Assembly: GCA_017506865.1 (NCBI GenBank)
Contig: JAFCMP010000268.1
Location: 1-64,000 of the forward strand
Direction of reading: 5' to 3'
Length of the DNA: 64,000 nucleotides
DNA from: Tribonema minus
Taxonomy: Eukaryota; Sar; Xanthophyceae; Tribonematales; Tribonemataceae
Made by a program: the position numbers and the translations under genes
The notes under the pieces: generated by a model
Told to the model about the DNA's origin: nothing
Seen by the model: only the letters and a program-made list of their open reading frames with translations
Database searches by the model: none
Shown: one piece after another, positions 33,601-45,603 of the stretch
Numbering within the stretch: the first letter of the stretch is position 1
Layout: each line of letters starts with the position of its first letter

Positions 33601-36600
33601 TTCAATTGATGCTTCTGAATTATTATGGAGTCACTGCCAGTGTGGTCGAACTTATCAAGCGATGATCACTACCAACATCAGCCACTTCAAGGTGAAGGTC
33701 AAGTTCAACTTGGTCAAAGCTCGCTGCTCAATTGAGTAGTAGCTTGAGGCTAGGACTTGTAAGGTATACCTGTTGCGGTCTACTGGCAGAGCAAACGATG
33801 CACATAGTATGACGTTATGTCGAACTTTTCATGCCGTGCAAGCGCCGACGCTCAAAATCGAAGTGTGCCCGGGCCTGATTACAGAGTCTGCATCTGCCAG
33901 ACTGAGTGCCGCAGTGCACCACTTGACCGCCGTTTCTAAGTTGACAACTTGCGACTGCAGTAGGCCTGTGCCAGTTGGTACGTTAACGGCAGGCATGCTG
34001 CTCAGAGTCCGACTGCCCCTGTTACGATGCACGGTGACCCCGGCGCAGCTGTCTCAAATAATATGCAGCCATGGCACTTTAACTCATGAGCATCTTAATG
34101 TTTATGCCGACTCGCATCCATCATCGCTGCCCTAGTCAGTCTGCAGCCAAGGCGTCGGTGACCGCATGGAGCCTTACACCTTGAAGTTCAAGTTGATAGT
34201 GCATGTTTGCATGTCTGCATGGAATAAACTGTTGCGAAGCAGGCCAACTGGCATGCCACATCGCCTATACCTTTAACTTAGCCATTCTGCCTGATCAGGC
34301 CTTGCTCACTGACAGTCAGGCTGAACGCCTGAACGCAGAGCAGCGCGTGTACGACTCAGTCCACATTGCAACACACACCACACTGCGCATGCAAGGGCAA
34401 ACAGATACAAGTACTCAAAGCAAAAACGCCTTGTTGGATGCGCTGTACGACGCATCGCAGCCCACACAGACTCCCACAGCTAAACCTACAACACCAAGGC
34501 CGACCAGGAAGCCCACTCGAACACCGACGGCCACCCGTACTGGACAGCCGACTTCAACCCCCCCAGCCAAGCCGAGCGCGCAGCCAACTTCTGAGGTCAG
34601 TGACCGCCTACTGACACAAAGCTGCCTACTACTAGAGTCTGCATCACTGGCAGTGACGCCCTACTGACAGAGGCTGCATCTGCACCACTGATGCCTTCAC
34701 ACCATTTGCCAAGCAACTTGGACTTCATTGAATTTGAAACTGCTGTCCAATGCCACTGGCAGTTGATGCATGAACTTAACCTCGGGCATGGTTCTCCGCC
34801 CCTGTAACCATCATGCATGAAGCCCTGCGCAGCTGTCTCAAATTCTGGCACAGTGACACGAGCGTCTTCATGTTCATGCCGACTCGCATCCATCATCGCT
34901 GCCCTAGGCAGTCTGCTGCAGCTTCGCCAACTTGAAGGTGTTGGTGCCTCACAACTTGGTAGTGCATGCCATCAGTGACCAGCAGTGCATGCCGTTGGCA
35001 AAAACCGTTGCGGAGCAGGCCGACTGGCATGCCATCGCCTATACCCGTAGGTTAGCAATGATTCTGCCTTCAGGCTTTGCTCAGTCAGGCTGAGCGCCGG
35101 AACGCAGAGCAGCGCGTGTCCACCTTGTAACTTATAACACACACCACACTGCGCACTGCACGCAAGCGGTAAACAGATACACATGTACTCAACTTGAAGC
35201 GAAATACACCTTGTTGGATGCGCTCTATGACGCATCGCAGCCCACACAGACTCCCACAGTAAAGCCTACAACACCAAGGCCGACCAGGAAGCCCACTCGA
35301 ACACCCACGGCCACTTCTACTGGACAGCCGACTTCATTTCCCACAGCCAAGCCAAGCGCGCAGCCAACTTCTGAGGTCAGTGACAGCCTACTGACACTAA
35401 GCTGTATATAGTCAATGACATGTTAATGCTGACTTGCATCCATCATTGCCGCCCTAGTCAGTCTGCTGCAGCTTCGCCAAGGTGTTGGTGCCTCACAACT
35501 TGGTTGTGCATGACTGCATGCCATTGGCAAAAACCGTTGCGGAGCAGACCAACTGGCATGCCATCACCCATACCTTCAAATTAGCTACACCTTCAAGTTG
35601 GTGATTCTGACTCCGGGCTTTGGTCAGTCAGTCTGGGCTGAACGCCGGAACGCAGAGCAGCGCGTGTCCACCTTGCAACACACACCACACTGCGCACGCA
35701 AACTGTAAACAGATACACATGTACTCAAACTTGAAGCGAAATACACCTTGTCGGATGCGCTGTACGACGCATCGCAGCCCACACAGACTCCCACAGTAAA
35801 GCCTACAACACCAAGGCCGACCAGGAAGCCCACTCGAAAACCCACGGCCACTTCTACTGGACAGCCGACTTCATTTCCCACAGCCAAGCCGAGCGCGCAG
35901 CCAACTTCTGAGGTCAGTGACAGCCTACTGACACCAAGCTGTATATAGTCAATGACATGTTCATGCTGACTTGCATCCATCATTGCCGCCCTAGTCAGTC
36001 TGCTGCAGCTTCGCCAAGGCGTTGGTGCCTCACAACTTGGTTGTGCATGACTGCATGCCATTGGCAAAAACCGTTGCGGAGCAGACCAACTGGCATGCCA
36101 TCACCCATACCTTCAAATTAGCTACACCTTCAAGTTGGTGATTCTGACTCTGGGCTTTGGTCAGTCAGTCTGGGCTGAACGCCGGAACGCAGAGCAGCGC
36201 GTGTCCACCTTGCAACACACACCATACTGCGCACGCAAACTGTAAACAGATACACATGTACTCAAACTTGAAGCGAAATACACCTTGTCGGATGCGCTGT
36301 ACGACGCATCGCAGCCCACACAGACTCCCACAGTAAAGCCTACAACACCAAGGCCGACCAGGAAGCCCACTCGAAAACCCACGGCCACTTCTACTGGACA
36401 GCCGACTTCATTTCCCACAGCCAAGCCGAGCGCGCAGCCAACTTCTGAGGTCAGTGACAGCCTACTGACACCAAGCTGTATATAGTCAATGACATGTTCA
36501 TGCTGACTTGCATCCATCATTGCCGCCCTAGTCAGTCTGCTGCAGCTTCGCCAAGGCGTTGGTGCCTCACAACTTGGTTGTGCATGACTGCATGCCATTG

Positions 36601-39600
36601 GCAAAAACCGTTGCGGAGCAGACCAACTGGCATGCCATCACCCATACCTTCAAATTAGCTACACCTTCAAGTTGGTGATTCTGACTCCGGGCTTTGGTCA
36701 GTCAGTCTGGGCTGAACGCCGGAACGCAGAGCAGCGCGTGTCCACCTTGCAACACACACCACACTGCGCACGCAAACTGTAAACAGATACACATGTACTC
36801 AAACTTGAAGTGAAATACACCTTGTCGGATGCGCTGTACGACGCATCGCAGCCCACACAGACTCCCACAGTAAAGCCTACAACACCAAGGCCGACCAGGA
36901 AGCCCACTCGAAAACCCACGGCCACTTCTACTGGACAGCCGACTTCATTTCCCACAGCCAAGCCGAGCGCGCAGCCAACTTCTGAGGTCAGTGACAGCCT
37001 ACTGACACCAAGCTGTATATAGTTAATGACATGTTCATGCTGACTTGCATCCATCATTGCCGCCCTAGTCAGTCTGCTGCAGCTTCGCCAAGGCGTTGGT
37101 GCCTCACAACTTGGTTGTGCATGACTGCATGCCATTGGCAAAAACCGTTGCGGAGCAGACCAACTGGCATGCCATCACCCATACCTTCAAATTAGCTACA
37201 CCTTCAAGTTGGTGATTCTGACTCTGGGCTTTGGTCAGTCAGTCTGGGCTGAACGCCGGAACGCAGAGCAGCGCGTGTCCACCTTGCAACACACACCACA
37301 CTGCGCATGCAAACTGTAAACAGATACACATGTACTCAAACTTGAAGCGAAATACACCTTGTCGGATGCGCTGTACGACGCATCGCAGCCCACACAGACT
37401 CCCACAGTAAAGCCTACAACACCAAGGCCGACCAGGAAGCCCACTCGAAAACCTACGGCCACTTCTACTGGACAGCCGACTTCATTTCCCACAGCCAAGC
37501 CGAGCGCGCAGCCAACTTCTGAGGTCAGTGACAGCCTACTGACACCAAGCTGTATATAGTTAATGACATGTTCATGCTGACTTGCATCCATCATTGCCGC
37601 CCTAGTCAGTCTGCTGCAGCTTCGCCAAGGCGTTGGTGCCTCACAACTTGGTTGTGCATGACTGCATGCCATTGGCAAAAACCGTTGCGGAGCAGACCAA
37701 CTGGCATGCCATCACCCATACCTTCAAATTAGCTACACCTTCAAGTTGGTGATTCTGACTCTGGGCTTTGGTCAGTCAGTCTGGGCTGAACGCCGGAACG
37801 CAGAGCAGCGCGTGTCCACCTTGCAACACACACCACACTGCGCATGCAAACTGTAAACAGATACACATGTACTCAAACTTGAAGCGAAATACACCTTGTC
37901 GGATGCGCTGTACGACGCATCGCAGCCCACACAGACTCCCACAGTAAAGCCTACAACACCAAGGCCGACCAGGAAGCCCACTCGAAAACCTACGGCCACT
38001 TCTACTGGACAGCCGACTTCATTTCCCACAGCCAAGCCGAGCGCGCAGCCAACTTCTGAGGTCAGTGACAGCCTACTGACACCAAGCTGTATATAGTCAA
38101 TGACATGTTCATGCTGACTTGCATCCATCATTGCCGCCCTAGTCAGTCTGCTGCAGCTTTGCCAAGGCGTTGGTTCTTCACAACTTGGTTGTGCATGATT
38201 GCATGCCATTGGCAAAAACCGTTGCGGAGCAGGCCAACTGGCATGCCATCACCCATACCTCTAAATTAGCCATTCTGCCTTGAAGTTCAGGCTTTGCTCA
38301 GTCAGGCTGAACGCCTGAACGTAGTCTAAGAGTAGCGCGTGTCCACCTGGCAAAACACACTACACTGTGCATGCAAGAGGTAAACAGATATTCAACGATT
38401 ATCTTGGCAGTCTGGCACAAATAGAGTCAAAACCAGGGACCAGCCAAGGGCCACTGAGAAGGGGAGCGAGTTCCACGTGTCAGGTCCACCACTCAGGTAG
38501 CATGACAACAAGACTTAGGCAGTCTCCTGCTGATAAGGGAAGCAGTCACTGTGGTAGCTGACGACACTTGGGCATTGCAAGTCTGCTGCCACGTTAACAT
38601 CCTCCCACCCACCCGTACCTGGGCATTTTGTGCGGCAATTCATTGCGCAGTTGCTGCCATGCATTCCCCGTGAAGATGATGTTCCCCCACTGCGCATGCC
38701 ATGTGAATTCAGCTGCCCTGTTATTTTGTGTGCTCCACTAAGATGACATGATGATGTCCCACAATGCATGCATGCATGTACAGCATCGACTCTGTGTGCC
38801 AGCCTGGCACACAACTGAGACATGGCATCCTGTCGATCAGCCCAGTAGGCTAGGTACATGTAGTATTTAAAGTGGAGTGCACCTCGTCGCATGCGCATTG
38901 CAGCCAACACAAACTCCTACGACCAAGCCTGCGACAGCAAGGCACTCATCCTGTCAGCAATTGTTAACCCAATCAATATAAAATAACATGCATGGTCAAG
39001 TTAACGCTGATTTCGACAGTGCACAGTGACTGTAATAATGCAGCAGCCACTGCAGAAAGCAATTGCTACAACTAGTATCTCTCGCAGGGTTCAGCTGCTG
39101 AAGCTGGCTGCTTCACTAGAGATGACTCATAGCGTCCACTCAGTCTGGCAGTATTGCTTGCAGCGCCTGCTTCTCAACAACTTCTGAATCACTTGTACCT
39201 GCATCAATAATGCCCTGGCACTGAACATGTGCACTTACTGAGGACCAGAGCTGGCGCCTAAATTCAGACCTTGGCGCTGACTCAGAGTTTATGTTTCGAG
39301 CCCTGGCTAAACTAGTTTAGCCATGGCGCAACTGGCGCAACTCTCATCAAGGCTTCTATGTACATATATGTACTCCTAGTGCTTCTACAGGCACTTTCAA
39401 GGCCCATACAGCTTACACAAGAGCTAGGGTTAGGGTTTTGGTCATGACTAACCCTACTTGAAATACTAACCCTACTAGTAGGCAAGACTCGCGAGTAAGC
39501 GCGAGTAATGAGCAATACTTTTTGTGAGTAAACTTGTGAGTATCGCCAGTTCAACGGTTGCGTCACGAGTCACATGAGCCGGCAGCTGGTGCAACTAACG

Positions 39601-42246
39601 CAACTCGCTGGCTCAACCTGTTTGGCGCAAGAGTTTGGTTTAGGCGCTAGCCCTCAGGCTGCTGAGGACTTGCGTTTGAAAAGAAAGGCCCCAAGGGAGG
39701 GCGCGTGCTCTATTCATTCCTACTTCAGAATCTATGTAACAGTAACTGTTCTCTGCTGCACCCCAAGAGCTCAAACACCGGCTTTGCCACACAGCCCAGC
39801 ATGGTGCATCTGCGCTCCACGTGGGTAGGACGCCACGGTGCGCTCCGCCAGCTTCCGCGCCCACGACATCACGATACTCCGAGTCAGCTCAGTGAGGCTC
39901 TGCCGCTTAGCGAGCCCAGCCTTGTGCAACACGTCGGCCTGCCCCCCGCTTGAGCACTCTCAAGATGCGATGGAGGCATCGCTTCTGGGCAGCATGCATC
40001 GCATGGTGCCCCCGTATGTGCTGGCTGGCCCTGGGGGCATTCGATTGCATGTGTGGACTCCGAGGTGGGGCACATGTCTCTGCACCGCCATAGGCACACC
40101 TTCAAGTTGCCATGTATGCCCCACCCGTCCGAGTTGATGGCAACGACTCGGAGGATCAATGTGGCTGCTGCCACGGTGGACGTGGGCGCCGCACCCGGGC
40201 CATCGCTGGGTGGCACATTCATCCACGCCATGGCCCCGGGCACCCGCCAACTGCGTAGCTGTGCCATGACCTGTGCGCTAGCCAGCTGGCGGCAAACACC
40301 TATTATATGGCATGTATAACCTGCAGATGAAACTCCAATGTTGTGTAAGCGAATATACTAGTAGCAGTATCTTTTGCGTTTGCAGTGCAGGTTCATGTTC
40401 ATGATGGAAATCACGTGTCACGGAAGCATTTCTGCGTGCCGAGCTTTTGCATGAGCTGCCATTGATAGGAAACGCCTATGTGTTCATAATGACTGTGTCC
40501 TGCTTAATGTGTCCTGCTTAATTACCGGATTGAGCTGATGTTCCTTTGTTTGTACCAACCCTGCATGCCCTGCCCGAACGCACTGGCAGACGGCTAAGCC
40601 CACTAGCACACCTACAGCAATGCCTACTGCCCCATCCGTCACGGGCGTCCCAACTGCACGCCCAACACTCACACCATCAAGTGAGACCTCGCTGAACACT
40701 AAACATCCTGAGCGGTTTGCCACGCTTGTAGTCCTGCTTGCAAGCTTGTACTTCGAAGTACATCAATCGTTACCGTAGTGACTGCTTGGTGCCACTGGGA
40801 TCCGGGTGAATGGCCAATGTCGTCACTTTTTCATCGTGCAGGCTTGAATGTTGGGGAGTCACTGAGTCAAAGCATTGCAAGGATATCATACTCATGGTGG
40901 GGTTTTGACAGACAGTTTCAGCACGTGGAAGGCACATACGCAGCTCTTGTTGTACTGTTATCTGCTGTATATCGCACATTCAGTAACGGTTTTGAGAGTA
41001 TACACATGGTGACACCAAGCGGAGCTGCCATGGCATCTGCAGATGGCACATGCTGCCTAAACAATATCTTCAGCGGTGTCTGTACTATAGTAGGGTGATG
41101 ATCAGTGTGAGGAGCAAGCAGGTGACGATGCCACCTTTGAGAAGCGTCCTGGTCCAGCAGCGCATCATGAACCTGACACTGTGTGCGCTGCGTACAGCTC
41201 ACCATGTAGGCAACTTGTGGCTATGGTATACTGGTAACCGACAGCCTGCTGCTGCAAGTAATCTTGCTGTGTACTAGTGGCAGAGTAACTCTCTCAGGAC
41301 CTCTATATTTGCTCTCTGAACCACCTTGAAGTTCAGCTCAGTTAGCACTGAACGGATGTCACCCTGAGCGCTTTGTGCAGAGCTTGCACTTCCGTATAGC
41401 TGAGTAGCTAGCTGATAACATGCTGCTGCAAGAAATCTTACTGTGCAGAGGGGGCAGCTGCCCCCATGTGCACTGATAGTATGCTGCTGCAGGTTTCATG
41501 ACTCTGTTGGACAGCAGAGACTGTGGGGTGCCAGCCTGTCATGACTGCAGTGAGGCGGGCGGGGGTGGGAGTTCTGTTGTTTGAGGGTTTCCAGCCTGCT
41601 GAGCATCACTCACCACAACCGCGCCATACGTTCGCTTGCCCGCGACCTTTGAACAGGTACTGCCATCAGGACGGGCACTATCGAAGTCGTCAATGCTGAC
41701 ACCCAGGTCTCGTTGGGCTTCATCAGCAACAGTTTCGATCTTGGCAATGCGGTCATCACGATAGACATTACTGAGCAACTCATCGTGGAGATGCCCACAA
41801 CGGCCGGGTCGGATGGTGAGGCCTTTGCACTCAAGATGCTGAACGGTCGGGACAACGTGACTCGCAAAATTACCTACCTGGGCGCCATTGCGGGCGGCAG
41901 CGGCAAGAACTACTGGCTGTTTGACAAGAGCAACTATTGCTTCCTGGGCGGTACTGTGCTGACGGACCCCGGTGATCCACCTGACCTGCTTCCTAACACG
42001 TACACCCCAACAATAAATCTGGACAGGGCCGTAGAAGCAGCAATCTGGATGCTGCCAGCCGCGGGTTCTGCAGAGTTGAGTGTGCGGTGGGTGAATCCAG
42101 GGGCTAACGGCATCTTGAACAACATTGTCACCAGCGCCGATGGAACTTTGCTCCTGCCCCTTTCAAAGACGACAGTAGCATATGACGCCCAGTACACCGA
42201 AGCTGCCACCCCCGTTCGTTACATGTTCAGGGATGCTGCGCTATGA
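30624..42246 (+). CDS. Secreted Pro/Thr-repeat protein with amplified repeat exons (model partly incomplete)
   Basis: First exon 30624-30772: signal-peptide-like N-terminus (hydrophobic core LLLLLAIILA at residues 18-27), donor CG|GTAGGT, phase 2. Then seven near-identical 135-nt exons, 34461-34595, 35241-35375, 35778-35912, 36315-36449, 36852-36986, 37389-37523 and 37926-38060, each encoding 45 residues rich in PT and KPT. They are phase 0 at both ends, with acceptor ATCGCAG and donor GAG|GTCAGT. Next come 40590-40680 (TAKPTSTPTAMPTAP..., phase 1 donor) and the last exon 41657-42246, a 195-residue non-repetitive domain of unknown family. The protein is probably extracellular or cell-surface. 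Exons linking 30772 to 34461 are not resolved; a candidate is around 31920-32115, whose frame ends in a PT-like segment. That the first exon belongs to this gene is inferred from signal peptide, strand and position. Confidence 0.6.
33325..33430 (-). repeat. Retroelement 3' tail, minus-strand copy
   Basis: The reverse complement contains TCAAGCTCCTAGGGC, GCTGCTGCGTTGACGCAAGC, GATTTGCATAGGCAACCCGG and CTCCCTTGGGCC, ending in AATACAAGTCCATACGT. It matches the tails of copies A (11.8 kb) and B (19.4 kb). Only the tail is present. Confidence 0.8.
34050..38400 (+). repeat. Tandem array of 537-bp exon+intron units
   Basis: Five successive spacings of exactly 537 bp separate the exons starting at 35241, 35778, 36315, 36852, 37389 and 37926. 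Each unit is one 135-bp Pro/Thr exon and 402 bp of intron. The units from 35.7 to 38.1 kb are nearly identical in introns as well as exons, so amplification is recent or the units are being homogenised. The first exon copy (34461, 780 bp upstream) and flanking intron pieces near 34050-34250 and 38250-38400 are more diverged. A decayed PTQTPTTKP-like copy lies at 38904. Confidence 0.95.
39790..40270 (-). mobile_element. Reverse-transcriptase-element remnant (in an intron of the Pro/Thr gene)
   Basis: The minus-strand frame read from 40267 has VPGAMAWMNVPPS, then a Cys/His-containing stretch (MCPTSESTHAIECPQG), then HTGAPCDACCPEAM. The order resembles the region around the CCHC knuckle and RHN motif of non-LTR reverse transcriptase proteins, as in the 4.1-4.25 kb part of the telomere-proximal element. 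There is no reverse transcriptase domain. It is antisense to the host gene. The assignment rests on pattern only. Confidence 0.45.
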
Positions 42247-44152
42247 GTCCATGATGCAGGCAGCTGCCAGTGCCTAGGCGGCGAGCTTTCTGCGATGCGG
42301 CCCTCTTTGTGCCCTCCTGTATGTGCACTAGACTAAGTGCACAGCTGTTCAGAAGCGGCGCTGCCGGTTCCTCTTCTATTTTGCTTGCAATACTATTGTA
42401 GACATTGTGTGTTTATGGCATTAGCCTGCCTAAGGCACTTTGCAGTTCACAAGTACTACAGTTGAAGAAGTTGGCCCAGTTGCATGAGCTTTGCGCTCGG
42501 TCGCGGCAACATCATGATGCTCGCCATGGCTCAGTCACTTTTTTATGAGTTTACCAAGATCAAGATGCTTGCCATGAAGGCCCAGTTCACCAAAGTGCTG
42601 TTTCTTTCATCTGCCACATGTCCAGTGTGTCTTGAGTGCGTCTCAGCTCTGTTGTTGTGATGCCTGTGCTTTATTACATGCGCAGCTTCATGTCCGTGCA
42701 TTCTTGCAGTTGAGAAGTCTAATGAAGTGCCCATCGAGAAGTTACATTGCCACTCTGTGCTCATATTCGCCATGGCAAGCTGTGGACTCGCGAGGTGCTG
42801 CTCTTGCTGTCAGTGGTTCTCCGAGAGTCAGTAAGGGTGGTGTGTGATCATGATGCCAACCCACACTACAGGGACCCAGAGTCCGAAGCGGATGTGACGA
42901 GTGACTCGTTGAGGTGTGTATGTGTAGGGGCCGGACGGTCTTTGCTCAAAAGTTTTCGATGCCCTTCATGGTGGAATGAAATTGCACGATTGTCATTGTT
43001 GCTCGGTCGGCATTTCGCACAGTGCACCTATGCTGGATGATTCATTGAAAAGGATATGGAGACATTGATTATTCTCTTGCAAGTTGTCACAATGCAAGCA
43101 TGCATGCGTGCTCATTAGAACCTCGGCATCAACGCGGCAAAGCCATACGCCTCGAGGCACGGCGCACAAGTGCCCAAACCTACAGTACGGCTGCATACTT
43201 CTAGCACTGACTCGGAATTGGATTAAAGTTAGGGTTAGGGTAAGGTTCTAGCATGCTTCGAGGCAACATGAAATACGTGCAGATACATTGCTCTCGGTAG
43301 CATTCCCTGCACCGATGCGTTTTAATGCAATTGTCAAATTTTGCCAGTGGCTCTGCACCCTTAACATGCAGGCTGGAGTCTCTGACGAGCGTACCGAAAG
43401 TCCCTGCAAACTCTTGATTTTACATGGTGGAAGCAGGTTCAACTGAGCTATGGTGCACTTCAGATGGCAGAGGCAATGCGTAGGGTTGCGCAGCACCATT
43501 TTTGTGTGACCAAATACGCCGTATTTCAGGTACGTATTTGACATATTTGGTCATATTTGGCAAATGGCACACACAACTGGCAGCAGCAATGCTCAGCATG
43601 CAGCTGCAGCAACAGCAGCACGTCACCAGCAGCAGCAGCAGGCACTGCTAGCAGCAGCACAAGACCGTGCCTCAAAACACTGGTTCAGGTTTTTATAAAT
43701 GTTACCCACACTTCTCAGTATTAAAATCTGTCCAATCCTCCTGTGTATATTTGCCAGCTGTCTTTTGCTTTCATGCCACAACATCATGCCCATGCCAGCT
43801 CATACTTTGTAATGTGCCTCCTCTAGGAGACGCTCAGGGGTTAGGTTTAGGTTTAGAATTAGGGTTAGGGTCAAGGTCAGGAGCAGCCTCTCTTTGGAGC
43901 TTGGTGAGTGCAATCCATGCCTGCGTTGCGCCTCGGCGTGCGTATCAACATAAACGGGCATTGATGTAGTATAGCACCTGTTGCTATGATTTTCACAGGT
44001 TACAATTCATGAGAAGCACAACAATGGCAACTAGCCCTCACATGGCGAGATGCATAGAGTACAAGGTCACGCCTCAGCCCTGACCATGCCAGCAGCCTCA
44101 GATTCGGCATGGTGGTTGATCCAGCTCTCGCTGATTCATCACAGTGGTCATC
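42247..44152. other. Intergenic between two convergent gene ends
   Basis: Short TTAGGG-type stretches at about 43226-43240 and 43838-43875. CAG/GCA-rich sequence at 43590-43655. A locally repeated ATTTGG(T/C)CATATTTGG word near 43535-43562. No convincing gene. The 3' UTRs of both flanking genes should lie here. Confidence 0.45.
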
Positions 44153-45463
44153 TCAGGCTGTTGCTATGTGGTGCATCAGGCTGCGCGAGGCCTGCTTTGA
44201 GGTTGGACACCGCTCAAAGCTTGAATAGCAAACATTGCAGTTCACCCTGGCACGCACACGCGCTGTCAAGAACTGATGTTGAATTTGCATACACAATTGA
44301 AGGATATTGCTATTGAAACATGCGTGCGCTGATGCTCGCGTCAAATAAACGATTCCCATCACATCGCCAGACGCTTGCACCGAGACCTCGTGTACTTGGT
44401 GCACGAAACCCCTGTCTTTGGCCAATGACAGAAATGTGTGTGTACTGCATGTGCGCGGTTGTGTGCAAGCCACATCACAGCTCATGCCCCCACCACATGC
44501 ATCTACTATAAATATGACCAACGTCTTGTCACTACATAGTGTCTGCAGTGTGTCCAGCAGAGCCATGTGCCCCCCTTTCATGGGGATAATCTCACTGCCA
44601 ATTATGTAGTCAAAAACACTACCACCAGCCAAAAATGTGCTCACACAAGGCCCCGCTGCACTGCCCCATGTCAGCCCCTCCGCCACTAGCTCCCCTGCGC
44701 TGCAATGATTATCATCCGGTGCACGCATGTCAAGGAAGCTCGCCACGTTCTTCAGCAGCAGATCTGGAAACTCGTCTGTCACGACGACAAGCTTGGCTCC
44801 CAAAGCAGCAGCGACTAGGGAGCACAGGCCTGTGCCACCGCCCACTTCCAGCACACGTGTGCCTTGCAGCTTCCCCTCGTGACTCAGCTGCTCCAGATGC
44901 TTACACAAGTAGCGAGCGCCCTCCCATACTTCGCCGCCCAGACCGTCCGCCATGTGAACGCTTTCCATGACCTGTGTAGATAGTCACCACAACCATTGGA
45001 ACATCATTAGGTCATGCATGCAGGTGAAGTAGCAGTGCGTCGGGACCGTCAGGCCCAAGTCTAAGCCTAAGGCTACGGTTACTGCAGGTTGCGCTGGCCT
45101 CTTTCACCTCTCTACTGCAGAAGACGTCGGCGAATTGCATGTGACATACTCTAAAGCAGTAGTAGTTCGCATTTGACTAAGCAAGCTCATGGTTGTTGAG
45201 TTGCCGAAAAAGAACGTGGATGTTCGAGGAAGAGCAGATCCGCGACGCAAGCTCGAAGAGGTTCTACTTTGTCGATGTGCTGGTGCTTGCAACGCAGAAC
45301 GGCCAGGTGCACGCGTTGTAGAAGGCTATCAATGGCAATAGGTTGTCACAGCGGCTGCTAGTGCTTCATGGGTGCTTCGATTGCTAAAAGCCTCCTTACG
45401 CATCCACGCCTGGGAAGCGTCTCTTACCTCTAGACATCGCCCGTCTGGCAGCGTGTATCGCAT
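44153..45463 (-). CDS. METTL21-like protein methyltransferase (seven-beta-strand class), 2 exons
   Basis: Transfers methyl groups from S-adenosylmethionine, in this family usually to protein lysines. Exon 1 ends at 45428 (GAG|GTAAGA) and exon 2 runs 44971-44153 after the acceptor CTACACAG, phase 0. The join gives GRCLEVMESVHMADGLGGEV, the usual lead-in (G..VWE) before the cofactor site. Motif I is VLEVGGGTGL, then VVVTDEFPDLLLKNV (acidic ribose-binding end) and VFDYIIGSEII, equivalent to the family D/E-x-x-(Y/F) motif. The start at 45463 is the first in-frame ATG of exon 1 (MRYTLPDG). The frame is open further upstream, so the true start may be earlier. The last 60 codons look non-conserved, and a 3' intron could remove them. 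The flavocytochrome gene starts divergently 140 bp away. Confidence 0.8.
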
Positions 45464-45603
45464 GGCCCGCCACTGGTCCGCCAGGTACAGGCGCAAGGAG
45501 AACAAGGCAAGGTCCGTACAGAACTTCAAGTGAGAGTTGCAGTTCCGTGAAACGAAGTATCTATATTTGCATTGGCAGCACACGCTGTGTGTAGCGGTGT
45601 GAT
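45464..45603. promoter_or_regulatory. Probable bidirectional promoter (140 bp)
   Basis: The only space between the divergent methyltransferase (start 45463) and flavocytochrome (start 45604) models. No TATA box or other element was recognised. The call is by position only, and the methyltransferase start could lie within it. Confidence 0.35.

Noticed and set aside
34461-38060. CRISPR-like array, from the regular direct repeats
   Set aside because: The unit is 537 bp, contains an exon with splice sites, and lies in a eukaryotic genome. There is no short repeat/unique spacer structure.
35624-38215. Repeated 147-codon minus-strand ORFs in the 537-bp array
   Set aside because: Identical because the DNA is repeated. 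They run through introns of the opposite strand and give antisense of the Pro/Thr exons.
38904-38945. An eighth Pro/Thr repeat exon
   Set aside because: Starts like the others (PTQTPTTKP) after a CAG, but loses the repeat within about 13 residues and has no clear donor. Probably a decayed copy.
45104-45292. Extra methyltransferase exon between 45104 and 45292
   Set aside because: Joining 45428 directly to 44971 already gives an uninterrupted conserved lead-in to the cofactor site.
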